A stretch of DNA of 64,000 bases from an uncultured Clostridia bacterium. GTDB lineage: Bacteria; Bacillota; Clostridia; Oscillospirales; Ruminococcaceae. A program made the position numbers and the translations under genes. Where the stretch lies: assembly GCA_947623585.1 (NCBI GenBank), contig CANQHA010000004.1:60074-124073 (forward strand), read 5' to 3'. Positions 1-8,066 of this stretch are shown here, piece by piece. The notes below the pieces were generated by a model, which had not been told where the DNA came from, did not search any database, and was given only the letters and a program-made list of their open reading frames with translations. Position 1 is the stretch's first letter. Each line of letters begins with the position of its first letter.

Positions 1-1708
1 CGAGGAAATATGCCGACGGCGCGACCCACCATGCTCCGCCGAAAACAGCGCCGGCTATCATTGCGATAAAGGGCAGCTTTGCGCCGCAGGGAATAAATGT
101 CGTCGTCATAATAGTCATTCTGCGGTCGCGCTCGTTTTCAATCGTTCTCGAGGCCATTATTCCCGGAACACCGCAGCCCGAGCCGATGAGCATCGGAATG
201 AACGACTTGCCCGAAAGCCCGAATTTGCGGAAGATTCTGTCCATGACGAAAGCGATTCTCGCCATATATCCGCACGCTTCCAAAAACGCGAGGAAGATGA
301 AAAGAATAAGCATCTGCGGAACGAACCCGAGCACCGCTCCGACGCCGGCGACGATGCCGTCAAGAATAAGCCCTTTGAGCCAGTCGGCGCAGTTTAATGC
401 GTCGAGCGCCGATTCGATAAGAACCGGAACGCCGGGTATCCAGACTCCGTGATCGGCGGGGTCGGGCTCGGAAAAGCCGTATTTTTCAAGCACCGCGCCC
501 GAAAGCGCCAGATCCTCGCCGGTATAAACAACCTCGTCCTCGGCAAGGGTCTCCTCGTCAACAACGGTGAGGACCGCCGTGTCGCCCGCCGAGAACTGCT
601 CGGCAAAAGAATCTATCTCGGCGCGGCTTGCGGTCTCAAGATCGGGGGCTTCAAGCCCGTATTGCCCCGCAAAAGCGTCTATCGCGTTGACCGCCTCGCC
701 GTATTCCTCGGCCGCTTCTTCATATTCTTTTGAGCCGATTCCGAAAAGATGCCAGCCGTCGCCGAAAACGCCGTCGTTAGCCCAGTCGGTTAAAACGCCG
801 CCGAGCGTTGTGACCGACACCGCGTATACTATTATCATTACCACCGCAAAGATAGGCAGCGCGAGCCAGCGGTTTGTGACGATTTTGTCTATCTTATCCG
901 AAACGGTAAGACTGCCCGCGCCCTTTTTGCGGCAGCAGCCCTTTATCACCTCGGCTATGTAGACGTATCTTTCGTTGGTGATGATTGATTCCGCGTCGTC
1001 GTCAAGCTCGGCCTCGGCCGATTTGATGTCTTCTTCGATGTGCGCGAGAACGTCGGCGGGAATGTTCAGATTCTCCATAGCCTTTTCGTCGCGCTCGAAT
1101 ATCTTCACCGCATACCAGCGCTGCTGCTCGGCGGGAAGATCGTGAACCGCGGCCTCCTCGATGTGCGCAAGCGCGTGCTCGACAACGCCCGAAAATGTGT
1201 GAGCCGGCACCGGCTTTTTGCTTTCCGCCGCCTCGATAGCCGCCTCTGCGGCCTCCATAATGCCGTCGCCTTTAAGCGCGGAAATCTCGACGATTTTGCA
1301 GCCGAGGCGCTTTGAAAGCTGGTCGGTGTCGATCTTGTCGCCGTTTTTGCGAACGACGTCCATCATGTTCACCGCCGCAACGACGGGTATTCCGAGCTCG
1401 GTGAGCTGAGTGGTCAGATATAGGTTTCTTTCAAGGTTGGTGCCGTCGATTATGTTGAGAATGGCGTCGGGGCGCTCGTTTATCAGATAGTTTCTCGCGA
1501 CGACCTCCTCAAGGGTATAGGGCGAGAGAGAATAGATTCCCGGCAGGTCGGTGACGGTAACGCCGTCGTGCTTTTTCAGCTTGCCCTCTTTTTTCTCGAC
1601 CGTGACGCCGGGCCAGTTTCCGACGAACTGGTTCGAGCCGGTCAGCGCGTTAAAAAGCGTTGTTTTTCCGCAGTTGGGGTTGCCCGCAAGGGCGATGGTG
1701 ATGCTCAT
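1..1708 (-). CDS. feoB: Ferrous iron transport protein B (partial, C-terminus beyond window start)
   Basis: GTP-dependent Fe(II) permease of the cytoplasmic membrane. About 569 codons are in the window; the 3' end runs off position 1. The N-terminus MSITIALAGNPNCGKTTLFN holds the P-loop (GNPNCGKTT), followed by the FeoB-typical NWPGVTVEKKEG and the G3 motif DLPGIYSLSPY, then NMMDV (G4-like) and the guanine-dissociation-inhibitor region. Membrane part begins near residue 270; the Gate motif region MLIGSGCGVPGIMA and the second Gate start (FIPCGAKLPF) are visible. A roughly 95-residue acidic stretch lies between the first two membrane segments, longer than in many FeoB proteins. Start ATG follows closely the end of the upstream feoA (17 nt apart), so it is the last visible gene of a feoA-feoA-feoB operon. 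Identification is firm. Confidence 0.95.
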   Translation of the reverse strand, partial: MSITIALAGNPNCGKTTLFNALTGSNQFVGNWPGVTVEKKEGKLKKHDGVTVTDLPGIYSLSPYTLEEVVARNYLINERPDAILNIIDGTNLERNLYLTTQLTELGIPVVAAVNMMDVVRKNGDKIDTDQLSKRLGCKIVEISALKGDGIMEAAEAAIEAAESKKPVPAHTFSGVVEHALAHIEEAAVHDLPAEQQRWYAVKIFERDEKAMENLNIPADVLAHIEEDIKSAEAELDDDAESIITNERYVYIAEVIKGCCRKKGAGSLTVSDKIDKIVTNRWLALPIFAVVMIIVYAVSVTTLGGVLTDWANDGVFGDGWHLFGIGSKEYEEAAEEYGEAVNAIDAFAGQYGLEAPDLETASRAEIDSFAEQFSAGDTAVLTVVDEETLAEDEVVYTGEDLALSGAVLEKYGFSEPDPADHGVWIPGVPVLIESALDALNCADWLKGLILDGIVAGVGAVLGFVPQMLILFIFLAFLEACGYMARIAFVMDRIFRKFGLSGKSFIPMLIGSGCGVPGIMASRTIENERDRRMTIMTTTFIPCGAKLPFIAMIAGAVFGGAWWVAPSAYFL

Positions 1709-1725
1709 TTTATACCTTCTTTCCG

Positions 1726-1947
1726 TTATTCGACTTCGATCATTTCGGCGTCGGCTTTTCTGAGGCTCAGCTCATATCCGCGAACGTTGACCTCGAACGG
1801 GTCGCCGAGCGGCGCGACTTTTCTGACATAAACGGAAACGCCCTTGGTTATGCCCATGTCCATTATTCGGCGCTTGATGGCGCCCTCGCCGTTGAGCTTT
1901 ACGACCTTAACGGTCTCGCCAACCTTGACTTGATCCAATGTTTTCAC
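1726..1947 (-). CDS. feoA: FeoA family protein (second of two)
   Basis: A 73-residue SH3-like FeoA protein, thought to bind the cytosolic side of FeoB and support Fe(II) uptake. It starts MKTLDQVKVGETVKVVKLNG and contains the FeoA pattern of a basic central turn (IKRRIMDMGITKG) followed by RKVAPLGDPFEVNVRGYELSLR, the canonical GDP-x-x-x-x-RGY-x-L-x-L-R signature. It lies 17 nt before feoB and about 88 nt after the first feoA; a GTTAGC-type palindrome sits in that gap. Length and signature match the family closely. Confidence 0.93.
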   Translation of the reverse strand: MKTLDQVKVGETVKVVKLNGEGAIKRRIMDMGITKGVSVYVRKVAPLGDPFEVNVRGYELSLRKADAEMIEVE

Positions 1948-1969
1948 TTTGCGTCCTCCTTTTCATGCG

Positions 1970-1985
1970 GTTAGCCAAAGCTAAC
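1970..1985. promoter_or_regulatory. Feo operator-like palindrome between the two feoA genes
   Basis: Inverted repeat GTTAGC-CAAA-GCTAAC in the 88-bp gap between the two feoA genes. Third copy of the motif within 420 bp; could allow internal regulation of the distal feoA-feoB. Confidence 0.6.
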
Positions 1986-2035
1986 GCGGGGTCTGAAAAA
2001 CAGGAAGCCGAAGCCTCCTTTTTCATAAAAAGCGA

Positions 2036-2248
2036 TCATACCATGATCTTTTGAGCCATTTCGCGGCTGACAGCGATGCGCGACTCCTTGACCTTGACGA
2101 TAAGGTTTCCGCCCATTTCCGAAACGAGCGTCACGCTTCCGCCGACGGTAAAACCGAGGTCTTCAAGGTGTTTTTTCATATCGGGGCTTCCGCCGACCTT
2201 GCGGATAATCTGTTCGGCGCCGACGTCGGCATATGTCAGTGGGATCAT
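2036..2248 (-). CDS. feoA: FeoA family protein (first of two)
   Basis: A 70-residue FeoA-domain protein heading the operon. It begins MIPLTYADVGAEQIIRKVGG and has the FeoA core with a helix MKKHLEDLGFTVGGSVTLVSEMGGNLIVKVKESRIAVSRE broken into the usual beta-helix-beta order. It diverges from the second FeoA in the C-terminal signature (VKESRIAVSR rather than VRGYELSLR), the pattern seen in the leading FeoA of many Clostridia that carry tandem FeoA genes. An ATG with an upstream gagcaaattc-type leader follows a promoter and operator (2274-2326). Function in Fe(II) uptake is inferred from family and operon. Confidence 0.9.
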   Translation of the reverse strand: MIPLTYADVGAEQIIRKVGGSPDMKKHLEDLGFTVGGSVTLVSEMGGNLIVKVKESRIAVSREMAQKIMV

Positions 2249-2273
2249 TGAATTTGCTCCTTTGCGCGAATTG

Positions 2274-2326
2274 GTTAGCTTTTGCTAACTGCAATATATT
2301 TTATGCTCGCCGCACAAAAAAGTCAA
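2274..2326 (-). promoter_or_regulatory. feo promoter with operator overlapping the start site
   Basis: Reading the minus strand, TTGACT (2321-2326), 17 nt, TAAAAT (2298-2303). The perfect palindrome GTTAGC-TTTT-GCTAAC (2274-2289) follows the -10 by about 8 nt, i.e. covers the expected transcription start, the position expected for a metal-dependent repressor. The palindrome resembles DtxR/MntR-family operators (TTAGG-N4-CCTAA type), but the regulator is not identified. Confidence 0.7.
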
Positions 2327-2371
2327 CCTTTTTTGAGGGAAAATTTTAATTTCGGCGTATCAGACAATAAA

Positions 2372-2387
2372 GTTAGCAAAAGCTAAC
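2372..2387. promoter_or_regulatory. Feo operator-like palindrome, upstream copy
   Basis: Perfect inverted repeat GTTAGC-AAAA-GCTAAC about 45 bp upstream of the -35 of the feo promoter, and directly before repeat locus R1. Same 6-bp arms as the copy at 2274-2289. Confidence 0.65.
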
Positions 2388-2404
2388 CGAAGTTTGTGCA
2401 GAAT

Positions 2405-2960
2405 GAGGAGGCACTGCGAGCCCCGCCCCCGCCCCTCGAGGGGCGGGGGCGGCTCTAACTTTCCGCTCCGCAGAAAGTATAGCGGGGGTGGGGTGATAGG
2501 CGATAGCATCCATATTTTCCGGCAGAGGAAAATATGGATACCTTTTACCCGCTCAGCCGCCGCAGGCGCAAACGCAGCCTCGCGGTTTGCAGCATTTCCC
2601 GCGCTTGTCGGGAAGCCGAACCGACCGCTTAAAAGGTATTCAATCTTTCCCTCTGCCGAGGGCAACATAAGCGGGTTTTGCAGCCAATCGAACTTCGCCG
2701 CCATGCCGAATCGGCGGCTCGTTCTCTTGGACAAAACCCGCTTCTGTGGCACAAATCCCCTGTGGGGCTTTGTGCGCATGGAGCGTTCAGTGACATAGCG
2801 CAGGAGAAAAGGTATTCAATCTTTCCCTCTCACGAGGGCAAGATTTCATACTATTTTAAGCCACCCCACCCCCGTGGAAAGTACAACGGAAAGGAACGTT
2901 TTGCAATGCCCCCGCCCCTCAAGGGGCGGGGGCGTCCCCCTGCGCCCCCCTTTCATTAAA
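2405..2960. repeat. Dispersed modular repeat locus R1
   Basis: Non-coding stretch bounded by two GC-rich palindromes of the form GCCCCCGCCCCT..AGGGGCGGGGGC (about 2425-2452 and 2909-2931). It holds one unit with flanks GGGGGTGGGGTGATA (from 2484) and ATACCTTTTA (about 2539-2548) around the stem CCATATTTTCC/GGAAAATATGG, and a second unit (about 2807-2873) with AAAAGGTATTC ... ACTATTTTAAGCCACCCCACC. Between them is a module (about 2679-2792) that recurs at 61443-61553. Short ORFs here are side products of the GC-rich repeats and not considered genes. Confidence 0.85.
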
Positions 2961-2984
2961 TTTCACATTTTTTGCCGCAACATC

Positions 2985-3013
2985 TTGTAATTGCCGAAAT
3001 TTTGGTGTATAAT
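2985..3013 (+). promoter_or_regulatory. Promoter upstream of the sigma factor gene
   Basis: TTGTAA (2985-2990), 17 nt, TATAAT (3008-3013). It lies about 150 nt before the sigma factor start, leaving a long leader. Housekeeping-type elements; no second, sigma-specific promoter was recognised. Confidence 0.6.
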
Positions 3014-3168
3014 AAGCTATTGTATCGCATTGTGCTCAAAATTTCTCGGCGTGATGTTCGGCGTTTTTTGAGCAAAAATTTTTAAACGGCGATGCAACAA
3101 AAGCGATGATTTTTGACACTATATATACAGAAGCCCCGTGATGCGGCTCTGTATGTCGCGGAATCGGG

Positions 3169-3732
3169 GTGAGGAACTTGCAAAACAGCTTCGGCGAGCT
3201 TGTTAAAAAAGCTCAGAAAGGCGATTCTGACGCCTTTGCTCAGCTATATTCCGCCGTATATAAAGAGCTTTATTACTATGCGCTGACAAACCTCAACAGC
3301 CCCGACGACGCGGCCGACGCCGTGCAGGACGCAGTGCTCGACGCTTTCGTCGGGCTCAAAAACCTCAAGAACGAGGACGCTTTCCGAGGCTGGATGGTAA
3401 GGATCCTAACGGCGAAGATAAAGCGAAAACAGGCGGAATATGTTTCCGAGCGTGAAAATCTCACATATATCTCCGCCGGGCATTCGGCCGACGGCGACGA
3501 CGACATTGACGAGCTTAACATTCCCTATCGCGAATCAAAATATGAGGGAATCGAGCTTTTGGACCATATAGAAAACCTCAGCGAAAACGAAAAGATCTGC
3601 TTCTCGCTCAACGCTATCTACGGCTATACGAGCGACGAGATTTCCAAAATCACCGGCATAAACGCCGCGACGGTACGAAGCTATCTTGCAAGAGGAAAAA
3701 CAAAACTCCGCCGTCTTTTGGACGACACTTAA
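3169..3732 (+). CDS. ECF-type RNA polymerase sigma factor
   Basis: 187-residue sigma-70 family protein of the extracytoplasmic-function size. Region 2 spans about residues 10-85 (AFAQLYSAVYKELYYYAL, then DAADAVQDAVLDAFVGL and FRGWMVRILTAKIKRK), and region 4 about 125-183 with ENLSENEKICFSLNAIYGY and a helix-turn-helix ending ATVRSYLARGKTKLRRLL. Start is a GTG preceded by aatcgggg; no ATG is nearby in frame. It is followed 37 nt later by a membrane-anchored beta-propeller protein on the same strand, the usual slot for an anti-sigma factor. Target genes are unknown. Confidence 0.9.
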   Translation: MRNLQNSFGELVKKAQKGDSDAFAQLYSAVYKELYYYALTNLNSPDDAADAVQDAVLDAFVGLKNLKNEDAFRGWMVRILTAKIKRKQAEYVSERENLTYISAGHSADGDDDIDELNIPYRESKYEGIELLDHIENLSENEKICFSLNAIYGYTSDEISKITGINAATVRSYLARGKTKLRRLLDDT

Positions 3733-3769
3733 CATCATAATTAAAAAATAAGGGAAGGAGGAATTTTCG

Positions 3770-5938
3770 GTGGCAAACAAGGTCAGCAACCCGTATATCG
3801 AACTGTACGAGCAGCTTTCCGTTCCGGAAAGGCTTGAGCCCAAAAACATCGCCGCGATGCTCGAAAGCGTCAAAGCGGCCGGAGCCATGCCCGAAAAGAC
3901 CTCGGTAAAGCCCGCAAAGAAGATAGCTTTCTCCCACAATCCCGCTCCCGAAGTTTCTCATGAAGAAATTTCCTCCGAGCCTTCAATCACTCGCAGTAAC
4001 AAATCCCGCAAGACGACCGTCGCATACCGCTCAATTGCCTCCATAGCGGCGTGCGCGGCGCTTGCGCTCGGCATTTTCGGATATATGAACGTCGGCAGAC
4101 CCGAGATCAAGACCGAAAACAACCCCGGCGGCGGCACCTATGCCTCCGATTACGACGACGTTCACAAGACCTTTGAAAAATATTACGTCGGGGATTCCGA
4201 CAAAAAGACCCTCGACTCCGCTCTTAAAGAGATCGAGCATTCCTACAACGAATCTGAAAACGCAAACGGTCAGGGCGTAAACGTTCCCGAGACCAAGCCC
4301 GAAACCAAGCCCGAGACCCCCGAGGTCTCGACTCCCGAGCCGGTCGAGCCGGCAGCGCCTTCAACCGAATCCTCGGTCGATACTCCCGCTCCCTCTCAGA
4401 CCGAGCCCGAGCCCGACGATCAGCCCGAGGTTCTTCCTCCCGAGCCGCCCGCCGAGATAGTTGACGAGGACGTTCCGCTTCCTTTGAACCCTTCCGAGAC
4501 CGACTTTTCCGACGTTCTTTTCGGCGACGGATTCATACTTCTTAAAGACAACAACATCATCAGAATAATAACCTCTTCCGGAAACGGAGATATCGTATAT
4601 ACCGACAACATTTTCCCGAGCTATACCGGCACCGTCAAGACCCTCTCCGGCTTCTTCTGCGAGGGCAGCAGGGTCGTCGCGGTATATTCGTCGGCCGGAG
4701 CGCTTGACGGCGTTTACGGAGCAAGCCCGCGCAACGAGGTCGAGGTCTGCACCTACGACGTCTACGGCGGCAGAGCGACGCTTCTTTCCACCGTCGTTCA
4801 GGACGGCACCCTTATCGACATGAATTTCGTCAACGGCTCTATCTATCTCGTGACCGCTTACAGCGACGATCGCAGCGAGCCCATCATCGGCGTTGACGAT
4901 TTGAACAGCTACGTTCCGGGCTATACCGTCAACGGGCAGAGATATTACGTTTCCGCGCCCGACATTATGATACCCGATTACCTCTCGACCACCGATTATA
5001 CCGTCATTTCCGGCATCAACACCTCAAGCGGCGAGGTCTCGGTCAAAGCGGTCCTCGGCTATGAGGGCAGAGTTATCCTCAAAAACGGCGCGGTCTACCT
5101 CTTCAGCTACGACAGCTCGGCGGGGGTCGATCTCACCTCGGTCAGAGTGTTCAGCGTTTCGGGCGGAAACGTCGCCTATGCGGGATTCGTCAACATCGAC
5201 GGCGTTGCCCTCGGAGGAGACGGAATATCGGTCTTCGGCAACTATATCGCCGTGACCGCCATTCGCAAGAGCGAAGACAGATATGTTACCTCGCTCGGGG
5301 TCTATGACGGCACCATGAACCGATTCTCTGGAGCGGACATCTCGGGGGTCGCCCTCACAAACATCAAGCGCGAGGGCAGCAGCCTTTGCCTCAGCGGCGC
5401 CGACGGAAGCTGGGTCATCGACCTAAGCGATCTTGCTAACCCCTCGGTCAGAGAAGGTTCGCTTTACAAAGACGAATCTGACGGACTGACTGAGTTTATG
5501 GACGGATACGTCACCCTCACAAAGGCCGCCGACGGCAGCATTTGCCTCGCAAGGATATTTAAAGATATGAAGGGCGAGCTCAGGCTCGACTATAAGACCA
5601 CCGTCACCGCCGAGGACGGCGCCCGCTCGACCGCGCTTTCAAACAACGGAATCATGTTCATAAGCGGAGACGTCGTCGGCGTTCCTTACGGTTTCTTCGA
5701 CGGATATGATTATACCTATCGCTATGCGCTTTACCGAGCGGTTGACAGCGGCTTCGAGCTTATGGGCGAGATTGAGACCCACGAGGTCGACGACGTGTTT
5801 GAATACGGCCGCGCGATCCTCAAAGACGGCGTTCTTTACGTCCTCTCCGAGGGCAGGATCAGCTCGGTCATCGTCAGCTCCTCGATCATTCGGGTAGGCT
5901 CGGCCGACATTGTGGAAAGCTCATACAGCGGACATTGA
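3770..5938 (+). CDS. Membrane-anchored beta-propeller domain protein, candidate anti-sigma factor
   Basis: 722 residues. The first 85 or so are cytosolic and polar, then one membrane segment (about residues 86-104, SIASIAACAALALGIFGYM), a proline- and glutamate-rich linker (about 165-235, with repeated ETKPETP and EPEP blocks), and a large extracytoplasmic region of repeated beta strands (about 240-720) resembling the C-terminal beta-propeller domain family (PF09826-like). GTG start at 3770 has a strong aaggagg site 9 nt upstream. Located directly after an ECF sigma gene, so the short cytosolic N-terminus may hold the sigma factor while the propeller senses something outside; no zinc anti-sigma motif (HxxxCxxC) is present, so this role is inference. 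A strong terminator follows. Confidence 0.8.
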   Translation: MANKVSNPYIELYEQLSVPERLEPKNIAAMLESVKAAGAMPEKTSVKPAKKIAFSHNPAPEVSHEEISSEPSITRSNKSRKTTVAYRSIASIAACAALALGIFGYMNVGRPEIKTENNPGGGTYASDYDDVHKTFEKYYVGDSDKKTLDSALKEIEHSYNESENANGQGVNVPETKPETKPETPEVSTPEPVEPAAPSTESSVDTPAPSQTEPEPDDQPEVLPPEPPAEIVDEDVPLPLNPSETDFSDVLFGDGFILLKDNNIIRIITSSGNGDIVYTDNIFPSYTGTVKTLSGFFCEGSRVVAVYSSAGALDGVYGASPRNEVEVCTYDVYGGRATLLSTVVQDGTLIDMNFVNGSIYLVTAYSDDRSEPIIGVDDLNSYVPGYTVNGQRYYVSAPDIMIPDYLSTTDYTVISGINTSSGEVSVKAVLGYEGRVILKNGAVYLFSYDSSAGVDLTSVRVFSVSGGNVAYAGFVNIDGVALGGDGISVFGNYIAVTAIRKSEDRYVTSLGVYDGTMNRFSGADISGVALTNIKREGSSLCLSGADGSWVIDLSDLANPSVREGSLYKDESDGLTEFMDGYVTLTKAADGSICLARIFKDMKGELRLDYKTTVTAEDGARSTALSNNGIMFISGDVVGVPYGFFDGYDYTYRYALYRAVDSGFELMGEIETHEVDDVFEYGRAILKDGVLYVLSEGRISSVIVSSSIIRVGSADIVESSYSGH

Positions 5939-5953
5939 CTTTACCGAAGTTTC

Positions 5954-5987
5954 GGCGCGGAGACAGGGTTTCCGCGCCTTGCTTTTT
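5954..5987 (+). terminator. Rho-independent terminator after the beta-propeller gene
   Basis: Stem GGCGCGGA/TCCGCGCC with an 8-9 nt loop followed by TTGCTTTTT. Confidence 0.8.
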
Positions 5988-6022
5988 CAAAGCTGCTCCC
6001 GAAAAAATTTTTCAAAAACCGC

Positions 6023-6051
6023 TTGACATTTGCCGCCGGTTATGGTAATAT
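6023..6051 (+). promoter_or_regulatory. tRNA operon promoter
   Basis: TTGACA (6023-6028), 17 nt, TAATAT (6046-6051), 24 nt before tRNA-Thr. Confidence 0.8.
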
Positions 6052-6074
6052 AGCACTGTTGCGGCAGGCACCAA

Positions 6075-6150
6075 GCCGGTGTAGCTCAGTTGGTAGAGCA
6101 GCTGATTTGTAATCAGCAGGTCGGGGGTTCGAGTCCGTCCACCGGCTCCA
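6075..6150 (+). tRNA. tRNA-Thr (anticodon TGT)
   Basis: Complete cloverleaf: acceptor GCCGGTG/CACCGGC, D arm with AGCTCAGTTGGTAGAGC, anticodon stem GCTGA/TCAGC with loop TTTGTAA (anticodon TGT), T arm GGTTCGAGTCC. CCA is encoded (6148-6150). Confidence 0.96.
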
Positions 6151-6166
6151 CCAATCAATTTAATAT

Positions 6167-6251
6167 GGGAGAGTTCCCGAGTGGCCAAAGGGGGCAGACT
6201 GTAAATCTGTTGCGCTTCGCTTCAATGGTTCAAATCCATTCTCTCCCACCA
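6167..6251 (+). tRNA. tRNA-Tyr (anticodon GTA)
   Basis: Acceptor GGGAGAG/CTCTCCC, anticodon loop CTGTAAA (anticodon GTA), a long variable arm (class II) as expected for bacterial tRNA-Tyr, T arm GGTTCAAATCC, encoded CCA (6249-6251). Only 16 nt after tRNA-Thr, so co-transcribed. Confidence 0.96.
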
Positions 6252-6252
6252 G

Positions 6253-6286
6253 CAAAAAAGACGTCCTTTCGGACGTCTTTTTTGCT
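6253..6286. terminator. Bidirectional terminator after the tRNA pair
   Basis: CAAAAAAGACGTCC, loop TTTC, GGACGTCTTTTTTG: a perfect hairpin with an A tract and a T tract, serving the tRNA operon (+) and the GH43 gene (-), which ends 23 nt later. Confidence 0.9.
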
Positions 6287-6308
6287 ATTTCTGTCGGATC
6301 TTCTGCTC

Positions 6309-8066
6309 TCAACCTTTCACCCTCACCCTGACGCTTCGGAGCGAGGAGGGGAGGTCTTTGTCCTCGGTAAGGTCGAGGACGGGTTCGCCGTCGAAGCCGA
6401 TGTGGACGCGGCGGATGCCGCTTGAGCGCGGGGCGTCGATGCCGGGGCGGGCGTGGTAGGTGTTCCAGATGTCGCCGAATTCGTCCTCGACGTAGGCGTT
6501 GTGGCCGGGGCCGTACTCGCCCTTTGCGACAAGCGAGTGGAGCAGCGGATAGTTGCCCTTACGCCAGTTTTTCGGGTCAAGCAGGTCTGCGCCCAATTCT
6601 GCGGTCATCATGCCGACGCAATATGTCGAATCGACGAGCGCCGAGCTGAACGTCAGATATATTACTCCGTCGCGGATCAGCGCGAACGGGCCCTCATCGA
6701 CGAGCGTGTGGTTGTTTTGCCAACCGTATTCGGGCATCGTTAAAAGCACCGGATCGGAGGTCAGCTTCCACGGCTCGTTTTTGTCGATGGTCGCGATATA
6801 GACCCACGCGCCGAGATCGATCGGGTCAAATTGGCGCTGGCTCCATGCGACATACTGCTTTCCGCCGCTTTCAAAGGTGGTCATGTCAAGCGTTATGCCC
6901 TTGTCGTAAAGCGGCGTGCCGTCTTTTTTGAGGACTCTGCGCGGCGCCTCCCAAGAGTTTCGGTCGTCAAGCTCGCCGCCCTCTTTAAGCGCCATAACGT
7001 GAGACTGCTCGTCGCCGAATTCCTTCGGGGTGCAGGCGTGGAAGATATACTCTTTCCCCGCGACGTTGTGAAACTCGGGGGCCCACAAAAGCCCGCCGAC
7101 GTGCGGATATGTCACCGCGTCAAGAATCAGCTTCTCGGGCGCGTTTACGAGCTCGGGTATGGTTTTTGCGCGGCGGACATATATCGAGCGGTTGCCGTCG
7201 GCGTCATTCGTCGCAATGAAGTAATAGTCGCCCTTATAGCGGTAAACGCAAGGGTCAGCGCGGTTTATCGCTATCGGGAAGTCATAGTGGTCGAGGTGGA
7301 TATTCCCCTCGACGAAGCCGTTTTGCGGCTCCTGCCAATCGACCCGCTTCATATGATGCGAGCCGTCGGAATAATTTACCTTGACCCGAAAATCCGAAAG
7401 GCGGTCAAGCTCGACCTCTTTTTCATATTCGACCGAGACCGCAACCGGCGTCAGCAGCTTTTTGAGGGCGTAATCGGCCTTTTCGTCCGAGACCTCGAAG
7501 GTCCTTTCGTCATATGCTCCCTCAATGCCGGTGGCGGTATACTCAAAATGCCCGCCCTTGTGCGAGCAGCCGCAGCCGCCCTCTACCTCTTTAACGTCGT
7601 CGGTGGGTTCGGTCAGCGAGCGCAGCTTTCTGCGATAGACCTTTCCGCCGGCCGAAAACTTCGCGACAAGGCTTTTGCAGTTCGGGCAGACCTTTAACAT
7701 AACGTCGTCAAGGTGCTCGTCGCAGAGCTTTAAAAGCCCGAGCTCATTATAATGCACAAGGTCCGGGGTCTCAAACACCACCGCGCAGCCCTTTGAGCTT
7801 TCGTCGGGCTCGCCGTTTGCCTCGCAGCGTATGGCGACGACCTTGAAGCCGCCCTCAAAGGGCATCACAAAGGGCTTTTTAAGGCTTTTAGGGAAAATTC
7901 TGCCGCTAACTTTATCCTGCGTTGCCTTGGCGAACAAAACGCCGTAGTTGTGGTTAAGCGGCTCAAAAACGCCGTTTTTTTCATAGCCGAGATGCATACT
8001 CAGCCCAAGCCTCGGGGCATATTCCGCCTCGCTGACGGCACGCCTTGTGTAACAGACAAATTTCAT
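6309..8066 (-). CDS. Family 43 glycoside hydrolase-like protein, cytosolic (arabinofuranosidase/xylosidase type)
   Basis: 585 residues, no signal peptide. The C-terminal two thirds is a five-bladed GH43-type catalytic domain: RADPCVYRYKGDYYFIAT (residues 269-286, Asp271 the likely base), GLLWAPEFH, and near the C-terminus GEYGPGHNAYVEDEFGDIWNTYH broken over blades 4-5, with NTYHARPG typical of the family. The first 200 or so residues form a separate domain with GLSMHLGYE and cysteine pairs (VCPNC about 127-130, GCGCSHKGGH about 164-173) that may bind a metal; this part is not recognised. Its ATG overlaps the stop of the GH30 gene (ATGA), implying translational coupling. Likely trims arabinose or xylose from imported xylan oligomers; substrate is inferred. 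Confidence 0.8.
   Translation of the reverse strand: MKFVCYTRRAVSEAEYAPRLGLSMHLGYEKNGVFEPLNHNYGVLFAKATQDKVSGRIFPKSLKKPFVMPFEGGFKVVAIRCEANGEPDESSKGCAVVFETPDLVHYNELGLLKLCDEHLDDVMLKVCPNCKSLVAKFSAGGKVYRRKLRSLTEPTDDVKEVEGGCGCSHKGGHFEYTATGIEGAYDERTFEVSDEKADYALKKLLTPVAVSVEYEKEVELDRLSDFRVKVNYSDGSHHMKRVDWQEPQNGFVEGNIHLDHYDFPIAINRADPCVYRYKGDYYFIATNDADGNRSIYVRRAKTIPELVNAPEKLILDAVTYPHVGGLLWAPEFHNVAGKEYIFHACTPKEFGDEQSHVMALKEGGELDDRNSWEAPRRVLKKDGTPLYDKGITLDMTTFESGGKQYVAWSQRQFDPIDLGAWVYIATIDKNEPWKLTSDPVLLTMPEYGWQNNHTLVDEGPFALIRDGVIYLTFSSALVDSTYCVGMMTAELGADLLDPKNWRKGNYPLLHSLVAKGEYGPGHNAYVEDEFGDIWNTYHARPGIDAPRSSGIRRVHIGFDGEPVLDLTEDKDLPSSLRSVRVRVKG

Noticed and set aside
2360..2959. Short ORFs in repeat locus R1 (for example at 2360-2779 and 2394-2798), and their counterparts in R3 and R4
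   Set aside because: They follow the repeat modules in several frames on both strands, lack ribosome sites and are best explained as GC-rich non-coding repeats.
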